A stretch of 64,000 nucleotides of DNA from Aspidiotus rigidus (GCA_035079385.1 JAVHKY010000029.1:3224001-3288000); one strand, 5' to 3'. Counted from the stretch's first letter, positions 24,446 to 36,463 are shown. The notes: generated by a model not told the origin, from the sequence alone. Made by a program: numbers and translations.

Positions 24446-25405
24446 TCTTAGAATCGCAATCTTGAGCTTCTTATAAGTTTGAAAATTTCGTTTTTGCCGT
24501 AAGAAAGTATTGTGAATTGTGATTCAATATCGCAATCACCATCTTGGGCCAAGCTACCATACATTGCCACCCGCAGCAACTATTTCACTGTCAAGCCCGA
24601 GTAGCGTTGCTTGGACGTTGCGTTTACGCAGCTAGTTCAAATAAACCAGTCACCAATATCTCTGACAATATTTTGAAATCAATCGCAGAATTTCTGCGAC
24701 GAGTTTTCGCTTAAATCTGTATAATTTACCTGGATGTGAGAGGCGGGACTCAGAATAATTTCAGTAAGGATGAGAGAATCATCTCAACACAAGATGAGTT
24801 CTATCTTCAATTCCAATAATTGTGACTGCCCCTCTATCTATTATTTTGCCCTAAGAATCTGTACCGCTGGTTTATGATAGACTTGATCGAATAGTCCCCA
24901 CGGTGGCCGTGGAAGATGAAATGATGTTCGGCAATCGCTACAAGCTAGATAAGCCGGATTAGGAATGAACCTTTTTTCTTTTCTTTTTTTTTTACTTAGA
25001 TTCCTGGAAGTAATATCTCATGATGGCAGTTGCCGAGTAGAAGAGGGGGTTCGTCTTGGAGATTCCTCCTTCACTGAAGTTATACCCAAAAGGGTCGATT
25101 CCGGTGTTGGAGGAAACAATATTAAATGCATACGCAACCCGCACCTACTCCATTATGGATGACGGGCGGTGCTGCACATGCGACACACAAGCAATTACTA
25201 CCTGTAGCTCGTAAAATGTTGGGTCTCTCAAAAATTTCTAGGTACATACTACTCGTATTTTGTATTTTTTGTACATTTTACGCATAAATACGTTAACCGG
25301 CTTGGAAATTTATATCAATTATTTTCAACTCAAGCGTTTTGAAAATCGCTGAGTTTCACATTCAACTACGTACCTACCTATAATGATAATCTCTTAAATT
25401 ATATG
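24446..25405. other. No gene recognised
   Basis: 3' flank of paralogue B. No close AATAAA found on the minus strand; only chance ORFs. Confidence 0.4.
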
Positions 25406-28400
25406 TTAATGTGAAACGTACGTTGCCCATGATGATTCATCACCGTCATCATTGTTATTGGGTACCTCTTCTTCCTCTTCATTACTTCTCTCATCACTGC
25501 TGCTGGGAAGAATGGCTTCATTGTAATAAACGATATAATGTGCTTCCTCGTCTTCAGTCTCTTCAGATATTTTCCGCACAAAAATTTCGTCGTACGGTAT
25601 GATTCCGCAACTTACCGCATGTATAACATAACGGTCATCCGCTGTGGTATCTTCTTCCTCGTAAACAAAATATTGTCGAGCAGCTTCAATTCGACTTGGA
25701 TTTGCCCCTCCGTCAAAGTTAAGACGTTCGTCAATATTATTAACTGCACCAGTGCATATCTCATAGTCTCCGACAAAATGTAATCCATGCCGCTCTGGAT
25801 CATATGGTACATCACCTGTAATTTTAAATACTTTGAAAACACTCGTAACTCATGAAATAATGTTCTTTCAAAAAGGTACCAACTGAACGTCGGAAATGTT
25901 GAGCCTCAATTGTAGTCAGGTTCAAACAACTATGTCAACATTTTGTTTCTGAAAGAACATGGAAGAAATTTTGACATCCTTTGAAGATGAGAATACCTCG
26001 GAGAACATTTTTTGGTAAGGCTATAGGGGAGTAGTTAATGACAAAACGAATGAGAGTACCACCTTCTAGAACTTTACCAACTGAACATACCTTGAGTTAA
26101 GTTCATCTTCCAAAAACAGCTCTCTTTGATTTATAAAGAAAATTTGCAATGGTAATGAAGAATAGAACTTTAGGTATGTTTCCACAATTCCCTTCTCCCC
26201 CATGATTTTAATTCAGAGGTATACGAATAATTCTAGTATGTATCCAGTGACGAATTAGATTAGAAGGATAGAGGAAGGTACACATACATTACGGTTCATA
26301 TCTAGTGAAGAAAGAAGGATTCAAAGATACTTCTTCTTTCTTACCATTAGATTATTTTGAAGTTCTCTTTCAAGATGAGCACGCGTCCCGATTCCGGCCT
26401 GTAGATGATTTCATGACACTTTTTAAAATATGCCTATTCCTTAACTTCTGTTAATTCCAACATCTCATTTATGAGTTTTTCAAGAGTATCGGTGTCCCCA
26501 TCGGCTCCTCTGTCATAATTATCAGCTGCAACTTACCACGCTCGTTGAAAACCACAGAAAGATTGACGGGCGGGTTTTGCACTCTTTACACGAGCATGTA
26601 GCTTCAGTTTGATAAAAAGATCAAAACATTCGAGTTTCATCACCTCAATACGCAGCTCTAGATTCAAATTGTGTAGAAACTAGTAAATTTTTCTTCTCTT
26701 TCCCACACTTGTTTCCTTATTTTAGTTCTTGTCCCATCTGTCCCAACATTTCCTCCTGTTCTTTTTTTATTCGATTTCCATTCGAAATCAAAAAATAATA
26801 ATAATATTTGTATCATCAACTTAGGGTCTTGACTCGGTTTAAAAATTTGGAAAAATTTTCTGTAATACGAAAGATCGCGGTTTTGAAGAAGCGGAATTCC
26901 TATTTTAGTTGAAGAATTCTGGTAACAATTTCAACTTCCAAGCTTTATATATGAAAATGGAAAGAAGGACGGAACAATTTTGCAAATCGCCTGAACCAGT
27001 TGAGACACGGAAAGATTTCGATCTCTAAGTGATATACGACTTGAAAAAATTTTGGTGATGGTATGGGAGTAAATGAACTCGTGAAATTGTTGACTTTTGA
27101 GTGCACGTGCTCCATTCAATGCAGGTACCTAGTTGGTAAAAAAACCTACAATTTTTTTCCATCTACTTCTTTTCTTAATTTATTATGATCAAAAAGGGGT
27201 TTTCAGATCAGCGAGAAAAATTTAGGAGTAAGTATTCATTTACAAAAAAAAAAAAAAAAAAAATTAAACTACACTGGATTATATTTGTGAATATATTAAA
27301 ATTTAGGTATATTTCTGACTCCCCTCGAATGTAATTCCTCAAATTTATGGTCTGGCTTGAATACCGTACTTTCTAATCAACCCGTTCTTCACGGTCATCA
27401 CTTCCTTTTCCAATTCCAAATCCATCTTTAATTTCTCCTCCAACGTTGAAAAAAAGAAACGATCTTCACTGTAAAAATCAACAACTTTAGCTTGAAGTTT
27501 CTCCACTAGAACTTTAATAGCATCATCGAAAATCGTTTGAACACGGTTGACTTTATTGCTTTTTGCCAATTGTAGGATGGCTTTGGATAAATAGTGCCTT
27601 CGAAAAGCTTCGTCTTTGTCCATATGATACTGTAGATCATCTTCGTAACACCCCTTTGAAGCTTTTTTTAGAACTATTTGCCTCATAAATAAATCTGTTA
27701 AATCCGGTGATGCCTTCAACGAATTATTTTGGGTATAATTAAAGGTAGGAGACAAAAATACTTTCTCGAATTTAGATTTTTCTTCTTTATAGAGTGAAGC
27801 CAGCGTGGGGTTGACCAACATGGTATTTTCTATTTTTCTGCTGATATTCAACATCATTTGATACGCGGTATCGTCTGGCATAGGATCGAGAAAATTTCCT
27901 CTGTGACAAACATCCCAGGTGGAATCGAAAAGTATGTTGTTTACATCCTCCATGATGGACAATTTGACGTATAAATTTGCACTGATAACAGCTACAGGCA
28001 TGACTTCAGACTTCAAGCCGGGGTAAGATGATGGTTCACTTTTGAACAGTTCTGAAAAGTATATTGTAGCTATCGCGAATAGACTACTGTACCTCATGTG
28101 CGTTTGTATGGCTTGATTTCTCTCATCAGCCGTAAAATTTCTCTTATATTCTTCCATGCCACAATAGTAAGATGAAAAATCATATTTTGTGGATTGTTCG
28201 ATCGGACCACCGACAACTACTAGGAAACCATACGCGCAGAATATTGTACCCGTTGAAACTACAAAACCGTACATTTTTTTTATCACTGTTTTCGATGAAA
28301 TACGAAACTAGACCATTCAGAATTTGTAAATTATTTCGACTAACTTCGCTGTCGGTGTTTGTAATTTGTTCAGTTCTGAAATAATATGAGTCAGCGATCT

Positions 28401-31400
28401 CTTTTGTATCAATGTGATAAACGAAATTGCAAACACGAGCATCGTTTTATCGATTTTATCCTATCTTTTCAAGTTTCGTTCACAGTCTCGCGTATGTATT
28501 TGCCCTAGAGGAGTCCTACTCCCTCGAGACCATTTTATGCACCGCAATTCCAATATTTTATTCATGCAAATTCTCTAAATTTTTCAACGATGAAAATAGA
28601 TAAAAATGATTGATGGCTTCTGTATCCTGAAAATCTAGTAGAAAAATGAAAAAATTGCAGTATAAGTATATAATAAATGAATTATTCAATAGATTCAATT
28701 CGTCTTTCTAAGTTCGGCGTATTCTTGAAATCTCAATTTTAATATGTAATAATAATAAATTGCACATTTTCACTGAGCACTTTTGATCAGAGACCATTTT
28801 TGTTTCTGCTCCTCTTTCCGTCCCTATTCTGACGGAATTCGATGTCCATTGTAAGGTCCGGAAAAACTTATGCTTCAGATTCCAGCACTTCCGTCCCCTC
28901 TAGAAAGAAAATTGAATGGGTTCGTTTACTCAAGTCATGGAAACTTTCCTTTAAGGTCACTCGTGTTTTTAAGCCTTTCGATTTTCATCCTACATTTTAT
29001 AACTCTACCACTCTTCGATGATCTTTTTGTAAGCTTAGAGATCTGATTTTAAAAAAGTTGGGTAGCTGCAATGCTCTGCTACCTATAGGAGAGAGGCAAA
29101 CCCGCAGATTTGTACCAGGATTCAAGAATATTTTGAGACCGAGTCACTTCCACCCCCTCCCCTGCCATTTATCTTGAAACCAGTGTTTCTGAAGGTGATG
29201 CGATGCCTCACAATTTCTTTGACATAAAGGTTATAATATAGCACTTGGCGGCGCAACAACGCCAGTCTTGTCGCACTCTTGTTTTTATAGAACACATTCT
29301 TTCCGTTGTATTTGAGCCTATCTTCTTATTCGCCTTCGGCCTCCAATAAAGGTTCCAGATGATTCGCATATCTTTTTATCTATCTTGCATTACTACACCT
29401 TGTCATCATGTTCTCAGGTTGGACTTGATCAAAAGCTGTCTTGTAATCTACAAAACATTCGATTAACGGATAGTGCTCTTTGTACTCTCGACATCTTATA
29501 TAATACAAAGGCATCACGCGTTCCTTTGTTCGCTGTAAAACCAAATTGAGTCTCATCCAGTTGTTTGTCAATTTTCTTCTCTATTCTTCGGTTTATTATC
29601 ATTAATATCAATATTTCAGTGTGTGGCTCATCAAGCTAATCGTTCTGAGGTCTGAGTATTGTCGCGCGTTGCATTTCTTCGGTATGGAGACAAATGTTGA
29701 CATACAGAAATCTTCAAGCAGTTCGCCTGTTCTATACATTTTATTCATTAACCCGAGCAACATTTTCTTACTTTCGTCGTTTCAACTTCTGTTTGTCCTT
29801 GTTTCTACGTGACGTACTCTAAGACCTTTTCCACTTCTTCTTTTCTGCATAGCACCTCTTCTTCGTCCTGTCACCATTATTCTTGACCATTTTCTTTTCT
29901 GCAGTTTCATCATCATTTCAATCTCCTTATGCATTTCGTGAGTTTTATCTCCTTCTTGCGGATGTTCGACTGTCTTGCAGCACTCTTCATTTTCTCCTCA
30001 TCTCCCTATTTATTCTCCGACACTTGTAACCTCCGCGATCTTTCTTTTTTCTTTGTAGGTCCATTGAATCCAGGATCTCAAATCGATATCAATCTGAGTC
30101 GAGGTATGGTCACCCCTCCTAGCATTCTGTCTGTTTGGTGATTTCGCGGCTCGTAGATAGAAATAATGCGTAGTCATAATTATATATTAAGTGCCATTGA
30201 AAATTGAAATTTGTAGCAATAGTCCAGATTGGTGCCATGTCGATGTCTATTTTCAGTCAACATTAAATAAAGACATGGTTTTCCCGCCAATGTAAACAAA
30301 TATGACGGGGGAGGGAAGCCTGCTGAATCACTTCCTCTAACACCACGAATCGCAAAACCACTTCACTCGCTATATTTGTTTAAACACTGGCGAGAATAGG
30401 TCCATACCTTAAAATCAGGTACCGGAGGTCGACCCACTTTTGACCTCGATTCGAAAACCCTACCAGATTGTGCCCATAAAATTTATTCGCACTTTCGACG
30501 TCGATCCCAAGTCATCATTGCCGATAAATGACATACAATTGACCCAAAATCGATGCAGTCGCCATCATAACCGAATTTTGACGTCGTCGACCATGAGTCG
30601 AAGGGACGAAATTAACGGTTGATTTTGATTTGACTTTCAGTCATTTTAAGTCGATTTGCGGTCGACTTTGGGTGTAACTAAAGCGACTCAAATAAGACGT
30701 CTATTTTGAGTCGACTCTTGTCGAAATTTTCGAGTCGAGTACCTCACTGTCTACAAAGTTCGCAGCTCGAATCTCCTTAAATTCCTTGAGAAATTCCCTA
30801 CCGACGAGGACAATAACGGTCCTAGCTTAACCTCTTCCTCTAATACGAGTTGAGCTTGATTTCTGCGAGTCTTCCAATATTTTCGAGATGCAAGCTTGTA
30901 ATATTTTCAAGTCCTTCTTTCAAAACTAAAACTCTTTTCAAGTCCATCTTCAAGTCAAAATGTTTCCAAGTTTCCCTCCTTGAATGTACACTTGTAGCTC
31001 AACTCCTTCTTCGGATGTATTGCTCAAAAATCAAATTTTGTCCAAGTCCGAAGTTTTAGCGTCGGAAGGCGTCAGGGTACACATTTTCGTCAAATAGCCT
31101 CTCATAAAACATGTTTTCTAATGAAATTCACGATTCGCTGAAATTTTCATGAAGGAAAATATCATCCCTACAAAAAATGAATAGCGGATATATGAGTGGT
31201 TTTCCAGTTTTTATGTAACTCACGTACTCGCGAACTTCACGAAATTTTGCGAATATTAGACCTAGATGAGGACGAAATGTATGTAACTGAATATTTGAAT
31301 ATTAGGATTGTATGCCTCTACAAAAATTTAGCCTCGAAATATTCCTCGATCTTTCTGCATTGTGAACAGAAGTTCATTTCACACCTGAAATATTAAAATC

Positions 31401-31925
31401 TGATATTTACTACGAGTCAGTAAGACAAAAATAAATATTTTGTACTTGAGGTGTGAAGACATTTGGCATGAGTCGTATAAGTCTGTTTTCAAGGAAGCCT
31501 AATGTCAACCGAACCGCAAAATCTTACTGAATGAGAAATATACGTTACTACATCAACAGAAAGCTCCCGACTTAGGAAAATCCAATATTTTAGTCGAAAA
31601 GCTATGCCTAAACGAAGGGGAAAGATAGGATTTTACGAGTCTGAGAGTTGCCGATGATAAATTTGGTCTAAAAATCATCGGGTAGCCCTGAATATGACGA
31701 AGGCGATGATCTCTATATTACATTGTATACGCACGGAAATCGCAAATGCTCATTGAAATTTTGAGAACTTCAATAAAATATGGTCTCATTCTTCCATGTC
31801 ATATTATTTAAATGTAACTCACTGTTTGTTAATCTGTCAATTGAAACGTTCTGGTACACGGCCGCCACAATCTCTGAACCAGCAAATGTCATCAGTAATA
31901 TTTGAAAGAATCCATAAATTGTCAT
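25406..31925 (-). CDS. Two-exon secreted protein, 170 aa, family unknown (paralogue B)
   Basis: Exon 2 is 25815-25406 (acceptor AAATTACAG|GTGAT, stop TAA 25406-25408). The best exon 1 is 31925-31823: it encodes 34 residues with a signal peptide (MTIYGFFQILLMTFAGSEIV) and ends in A|GTGAGTTAC, the same donor and phase 1 as paralogue A. The joined protein has the family core: cysteines in YEICTGA and HAVSCGII, ANPSRIEAARQYFV, EEDTT and EIFVRKI. The tail is Asp/Glu/Asn-rich and ends SSWATYVSH, matching the W-x-x-Y motif of paralogue A. Exon 2 is firm. The exon 1 link across a 6-kb intron is an inference from matching phase, donor and signal peptide. The intron holds another same-strand gene (27345-28286), so RNA data should confirm the join. 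Confidence 0.65.
25816..27344 (-). other. Intronic sequence between paralogue B exon 2 and the 313-aa gene
   Basis: Nothing coding seen. An A-run at 27246-27262 lies just beyond the 313-aa stop. Confidence 0.4.
27345..28286 (-). CDS. Secreted protein of 313 aa, orphan
   Basis: A single open frame from ATG 28286 to a stop at 27345, the second longest ORF here and far above chance for such AT-rich DNA. Residues 1 to about 27 look like a signal peptide (charged MIKK start, then a hydrophobic stretch to VVVGG). The rest is soluble and mostly alpha-helical in composition, with a Lys/Glu-rich C-terminal third. Cysteines in the mature part are at about 42, 127 and 213. N-glycosylation sequons are at about 50 (NFT), 147 (NIS), 183 (NYT) and 187 (NNS). 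I recognise no domain. It lies on the same strand inside the proposed intron of paralogue B, so it is a nested gene or that intron is misjoined. Upstream non-coding exons are not visible. Coding is likely; function unknown. Confidence 0.7.
   Translation of the reverse strand: MIKKMYGFVVSTGTIFCAYGFLVVVGGPIEQSTKYDFSSYYCGMEEYKRNFTADERNQAIQTHMRYSSLFAIATIYFSELFKSEPSSYPGLKSEVMPVAVISANLYVKLSIMEDVNNILFDSTWDVCHRGNFLDPMPDDTAYQMMLNISRKIENTMLVNPTLASLYKEEKSKFEKVFLSPTFNYTQNNSLKASPDLTDLFMRQIVLKKASKGCYEDDLQYHMDKDEAFRRHYLSKAILQLAKSNKVNRVQTIFDDAIKVLVEKLQAKVVDFYSEDRFFFSTLEEKLKMDLELEKEVMTVKNGLIRKYGIQARP
28287..29279. other. No gene recognised
   Basis: 5' flank of the 313-aa gene. AT-rich; a promoter is expected here but none can be named. 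Confidence 0.4.
29280..29860 (-). mobile_element. LINE reverse transcriptase fragment
   Basis: Minus-strand reading gives NKMYRTGELLEDF, FVSIPKK, RQYSDLRTISLMSH, IEKKIDKQLDETQFGF, KGTRDA and CFVDYKTAFDQV, which are RT motifs 0 to A of a non-LTR retrotransposon (consensus FVDYxKAFDxV). Several frames are needed and motif C is missing, so it is dead and truncated. Confidence 0.75.
29861..31822. other. Intronic stretch with GTCGA cluster
   Basis: Between the LINE fragment and exon 1 of paralogue B. 30850-31060 has minisatellite-like words (TCCAAGT). Otherwise no features. Confidence 0.4.
30425..30740. repeat. GTCGA/GAGTCGAC-rich segment
   Basis: About a dozen GTCGA or GTCGAC words in 315 bp, such as GACGTCGTCGACC and TTTGAGTCGACTC, in both orientations. 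No frame or clear ends. Confidence 0.5.
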
Positions 31926-34344
31926 AATTACAAATGGTTCGTGGACAACACAAAACCATGTACTAAGTACTAATAACGGTAGGAAAATATTATTGTAGCA
32001 CAGCAGTTGTACCTAATTGACGCTCTGAAGACAAAAAAATAAATCAAAATTTTTTGGCGGTGTACTCATGGTTACACATCAAAAAGCAGATTGCAAAAGT
32101 ATAATAGGCTAACTGAAAATGAAAAAAAAAAAAAATAGAGTTTATTTCTGAAAGATTTTTTTCACTTACTTTAATATGTATATAATACTGATTCGAGGAA
32201 GACAAATGTTGAAAATTTTTGAGGACTCTATGAAATTTTCGAATGAGAAATTAGCTATCGTTCTTTACAATTTGGTTCAACAAAATTCCTCCCACAATAC
32301 CTTTATTTTAATTTCGAAGAAAATTTTCTTCTATGTTTCGATTATTTACTTACCAGAAGAAAAGTCCACAAACGGACGAAAATAATGAATCAAACCAGGT
32401 CAGAGTGAAAAGAGGAAAATATCAAGACTACTAGAAAAAGACGCCGCGGGTATTGACAAGGTAAATATAACAGCATGTTCGCACAGGTTTCTGAGCAGAC
32501 AAATTTAGAATTTTATGCATTATTTTGTATATATAAGAGACGATGGAAAAATCTACTCGATAAAAGTACTGTGTGCCTACAAGTCATCGAAACTGTTGAA
32601 GAACAAAAATTTCTGATGATATCGAGGCATATCTAAGGTCCCTGTGGGTAATAAGGTTCAGGGGGTAGTAAGGCCCACTACGTCATAATCTCACGCATGC
32701 ACGCGTTAAAATAAACTATGACGGCATGGTGTGTTGTGTGGTGGTGTAGTACGTCTCACCTAGCCGGTAGTAGGTGTTCTCAGTACGTGCGTGCGTGAGT
32801 TTATGACGTTTGAGCGAACAGTAGGCTTTATTACCCCCTGGGTCTTATCACCCGAATACCCGCAGGGACCTTATAATTATCATTTTAGCGTAAAAACATC
32901 GAACTTTAAACCTACGTTAATATTAGGACAGGAGCTACTTTATAGGGGGCTTTTTAGGAAAATATACGATGTCCGTCGTGTTCTGGAAAATTATGACTCT
33001 CAAAAGGGTGGAATGACTGTGACCTACTCAGCGACAAATTCAACTTATGCAGCTTTAAGCAGATGGTTAAATTCCGCCCCCGTTATATCACGATTGCCAC
33101 CATTTTATTTCACAAAAACAAAGAAGTCACATTTTTTCTACACTTTTTTGTTTTCTCAAACTCAATCACATACCTACTTTTATTGCTGATGAGAAATTAA
33201 ATAGAATAAAGTTCACAATTTTCATTCTTGGGTACTCAAGATTTCACGTTATAGTCCCGTACTTTGAGCGTTTCGCAATGTGTTCTCGGTTCATTTCTCA
33301 GAATCTAATTGCACAAGATTCGCTCATCAATATTGACGCATTATAAAGAACAACTTATTTCATCTTATCTTTACGGTTGAAAATATTATTCATAGGTACA
33401 CGGTTATTGTGTAAGTCAATAGCGCGGTGTGCTGTCAAAACCCTCGCGAGAGAAGTACGCACCTATGGAAAAGCAAAAAGATTGATTTTAAGATAGTGCG
33501 TGCAAGGAGATGTGCGATCATACACAGTAATAAGAACATTTTCTGTTATCGACATGACGTGCTCAGTACTCCTGATAACAAGTTTCATTTCTTGGTTTGA
33601 ATAAACAATATGTCGATTTGAGTTTCCTTTTCACACTTGTTATCGGATAATATTACGCGTATAGATATGTGCAATGAATTTCACGGAAGGAGAAGCAGCT
33701 TAGAAAAAGTTTCTACACACAAGTTACGATGGTATTGCTAATGAGTGATGTCACATCAAGACGCAAATCTGAAAATAATATCAAAATGATGTGCGGGAAT
33801 AGCAATGGCTAGTTTTGGTAGTTTACCGAATGTCGGGAAAACCCCGCTAGAAAAATTCCTGATTAGCTCAAAGAAAACTTAAGAGGGGCATAGAGAGAGT
33901 AGGTAATATCGGTAATCGAGAATAAGGAGATTCGACTCAAGAATACGTAGAGGAAAATAAGCCACTCGAGGGACTTACAAAAATACACTTTTAAATGCCA
34001 TTGAACTAATGCGAGATATAAGGGAAGTCTGAGTCACAGGAGGCTTGAAAAAATTCTGAGCCCAGATAACCATCATAAAGTATGCGCTGTCATTGGACCT
34101 GATGCTATAGATGTAAATTTTTTCTTCAAATTGTTACGGCTTCATATCAATAGGTCAGTCGAATGTTTGCCAAAGCGGCAATTTGGATAATTTTTGTCTT
34201 CAGGCTGCGTCCACAATTTATTTTACTTTCTCACACCCTACCCTATCTACTGGATTTGTGTCAATGTGTCCGTACGACCATACCTTCAATCTTGAAAAAA
34301 TTTAAATATTTACGACAATCTTATATACTTCATTTCCGCCGCCG
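31926..34344. other. 5' flank of paralogue B and transposon debris
   Basis: Holds the 236-bp TIR element. 32935-33010 resembles motif A of the minisatellite element (GGGGGCTTTTTAGGAAAATA), so the 132-codon ORF at 32791-33189 is repeat-derived. No gene. Confidence 0.45.
32636..32871. mobile_element. Short TIR element, 236 bp, TA target site
   Basis: AGGTCCCTGTGGGTAATAAG at the left matches the complement of the right end (GTATTCGGG...CGCAGGGACCT) over about 45 nt with a few gaps. Both sides carry TA. This suits a Tc1/mariner-type MITE. Confidence 0.65.
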
Positions 34345-34560
34345 TTATTCTTCAAGAAACGAAATTTCGAAATCCTTGACGAGTTAAACGTAGAGCCGAG
34401 TATGGGAAGGATAAAAAGGAATCGGAAAGATTGACGGAGCCACGTTATGAAAATGTCGGATAATCTATCTCCCAGGAAGATATGGAATTACATGCCAAAG
34501 GGAAGAAGTAGAGGGAGACCGATGAAGAGGATGTTGGATACGTCGTCAAATGGTTCACAG
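34345..34560 (+). mobile_element. LINE ORF2 C-terminal fragment
   Basis: One frame reads RNFEILDELNVEPSMGRI, RNRKD-stop-RSHVMKM, then PRKIWNYMPKGRSRGRPMKR. This is the usual tail of many insect LINE proteins (NExILEELN...RW..HV.RM...PKG+RxxGRPxKRW). A TGA replaces the usual tryptophan. Confidence 0.7.
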
Positions 34561-34837
34561 GGCTCAAATTCAGCTACAGGCAGTCCTGCCTATACTAACT
34601 CGTTCAGTGATGTTGGATTAAGGTTTGAACACCCGGGGGCGTTCGGGTGGAACTTGAAAAAATATCAACTTTTGAGCTAATAAAAATAAGATTCAGAGGC
34701 CTCCGAGGTGATCTGTAGTTCTTTGTGTACACGGGCTACAGCGACAAGCAACGGTGCTACGTCACTCGGCAATCGCAACTCGGAAACTTACCTGATGCGA
34801 GTTTAGTGCGAAATGGTCGTGAGAACGCGTTGATGTA

Positions 34838-35910
34838 ACCTAGTACAACTACCCAGGCGGAAGCAGGTCGTAGCTCCTGGCCCATAGTAAGGTCAATCAA
34901 TGATTTCGCTGTTGCTGATCAACTTCGGCCTGCATAAAGATCAGCTTGATGGCGTCCTAGGCTTAATAAGTATTAATATATACTACCCCGAGTAATCCAG
35001 AGTGAATCTAAAGTGGTAATTGGCAGAAAGGGAAAGGGAGCACTTTCTTTGCCCCTTGCAAGCTTAGATGTTTGATCTTAATTGACCTTTGACCAAGGCT
35101 AAAAACTGCCCTGATGACGCCATAGCCTGGGAAAATATTTGATGGGTGATACAACATAGTAAAACTAGCCAGGCGGAAGCGGGTGGTAGCACCTGACCCA
35201 TGGTCTGGTCAATGATCTCACTGATGCTGATCAACTTCGACCTGCATAAAGATCAGCTTGATGACGTCATAAGCTGAGTAAGTATTATGTATACTACCCT
35301 AAGGGTGTGCTTTACTTGTTCGGAAACTCCGAAACGGTGTGCGATAAGTTGCATGAACATCCCCAAAAACCCTGCAAGATTCGGTAAGCCAGCGGTCACT
35401 GCGCGACATTTGTCGGGCGTGTGTGGGTTGCCCTTGTAGGGCACTTTTCAGAGCTCCATTTCCCGACCTTTGGAAATGTTGTACAGAAGGGTTCAATGGA
35501 AGGCGCTATCGGAATAAAATCCTGAATTTTGGTTCTAGAAGAATTTCACTCTCGTCAGAAAATGGACGAATTTTTACCAATTTCAACGTTTAATTGAGAA
35601 AGTAGAAGAGAAAATTTTAAAATTCTGCTTCGATAGCGCTCCTGGTTGGACCTTTTTGGAAAACATTTCAATTATTCAGAAAGATTCGTTAAAAATTCGT
35701 GCAGTGAAATGTGATTTTCGGTACCATGTTTTACGAGCATATTTTCACAAGTAAAGCATACCCTTAAGGAATCCAGACTGAATCTGCAGAAAAAGGAAGG
35801 GAGCACTTTTTTTGCCCCTTGCAAGCTCAGATAAGTTTGCTTTTAATTGACCTTTGACCTAGGCTAGAAACTGCCCTGATGACGTCATAAGCTGGGAAAA
35901 TATTTGAAGG
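34838..35910. repeat. Tandem duplication of about 310 bp, second copy split by a TIR element
   Basis: Copy 1 is at about 34838-35145 and copy 2 at about 35152-35301 plus 35765-35910. Both share CCAGGCGGAAGC, GCATAAAGATCAGCTTGATG, TTGCCCCTTGCAAGCT and GGAAAATATTTGA. Confidence 0.75.
35302..35764. mobile_element. TIR element, 463 bp, TA target site, inserted in a duplicated segment
   Basis: Ends AGGGTGTGCTTTACTTG and CAAGTAAAGCATACCCT are inverted repeats, each flanked by TA. The other copy of the surrounding duplication (around 34993) lacks this insert and shows the filled-in sequence TACTACCCCGAGTAATCCAG, so the insertion is recent relative to the duplication. Confidence 0.75.
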
Positions 35911-36069
35911 ATCAAGAGTGAAATTTGGCGAAGAACGGAGAGGGAGAACGGGGGCTGTGATACATGAAAATTGAATTTATTTTTTTGTGTCAGCAAAAAA
36001 TCATTTTCTGCAAACATAAGAAGTTGGAGTTGCAGTTCTGACTGAATACAGTGTTACAAACGTCAGACT

Positions 36070-36370
36070 TGAGAAACTTTGACTATCGAGCTACGAGTCT
36101 GACGAGTAGTGCGTGAGCCCTTGAGCTTGTTCCCAATATACAGCATACTAGGCTTCGTACACTAGGCTAAGAAGTGGGGCGAATGAGCGGAGAGAGTGAG
36201 CCCGTAAGCTATTTAGCTTGACATGCAGTATACGGTATAGACCTGTATCAAGCTAAGAAATGGGAGAGGCGAACAAGCGGAGCCCGTGAGCCAGTTAGCC
36301 TCAGTATTCTAGCCTTTGACCTACATTTTTCAGTTCTAAGCCAATAGATAATCTTGTATATCTCTAGTAT
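36070..36370. repeat. Repeats with GAGCCCGTAAGCTATTTAGC
   Basis: Two to three units of about 100 bp containing CTAAGAAGTGGGGCGAATGA and AGCCCGTGAGCCAGTTAGC. A related stretch is at 38870-39090 (GTGAGCCTGTAAGCTATTTA). No gene. Confidence 0.5.
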
Positions 36371-36463
36371 GAGGTTTTACACGTATGTAAGCCCACAAGC
36401 TAGTTTAAGATTTCAACCGCTGATGATGCCATGAGGTAGACATGACCTTCACTAACTCTAGGG

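Noticed and set aside
31200..31240. Another GTGAGTTAC on the minus strand, as in the exon 1 donors of paralogues A and B
   Set aside because: No signal-peptide frame precedes it.
32791..33189. ORF of 132 codons
   Set aside because: Its 5' third lies in a TIR element and the middle matches motif A of the minisatellite family.
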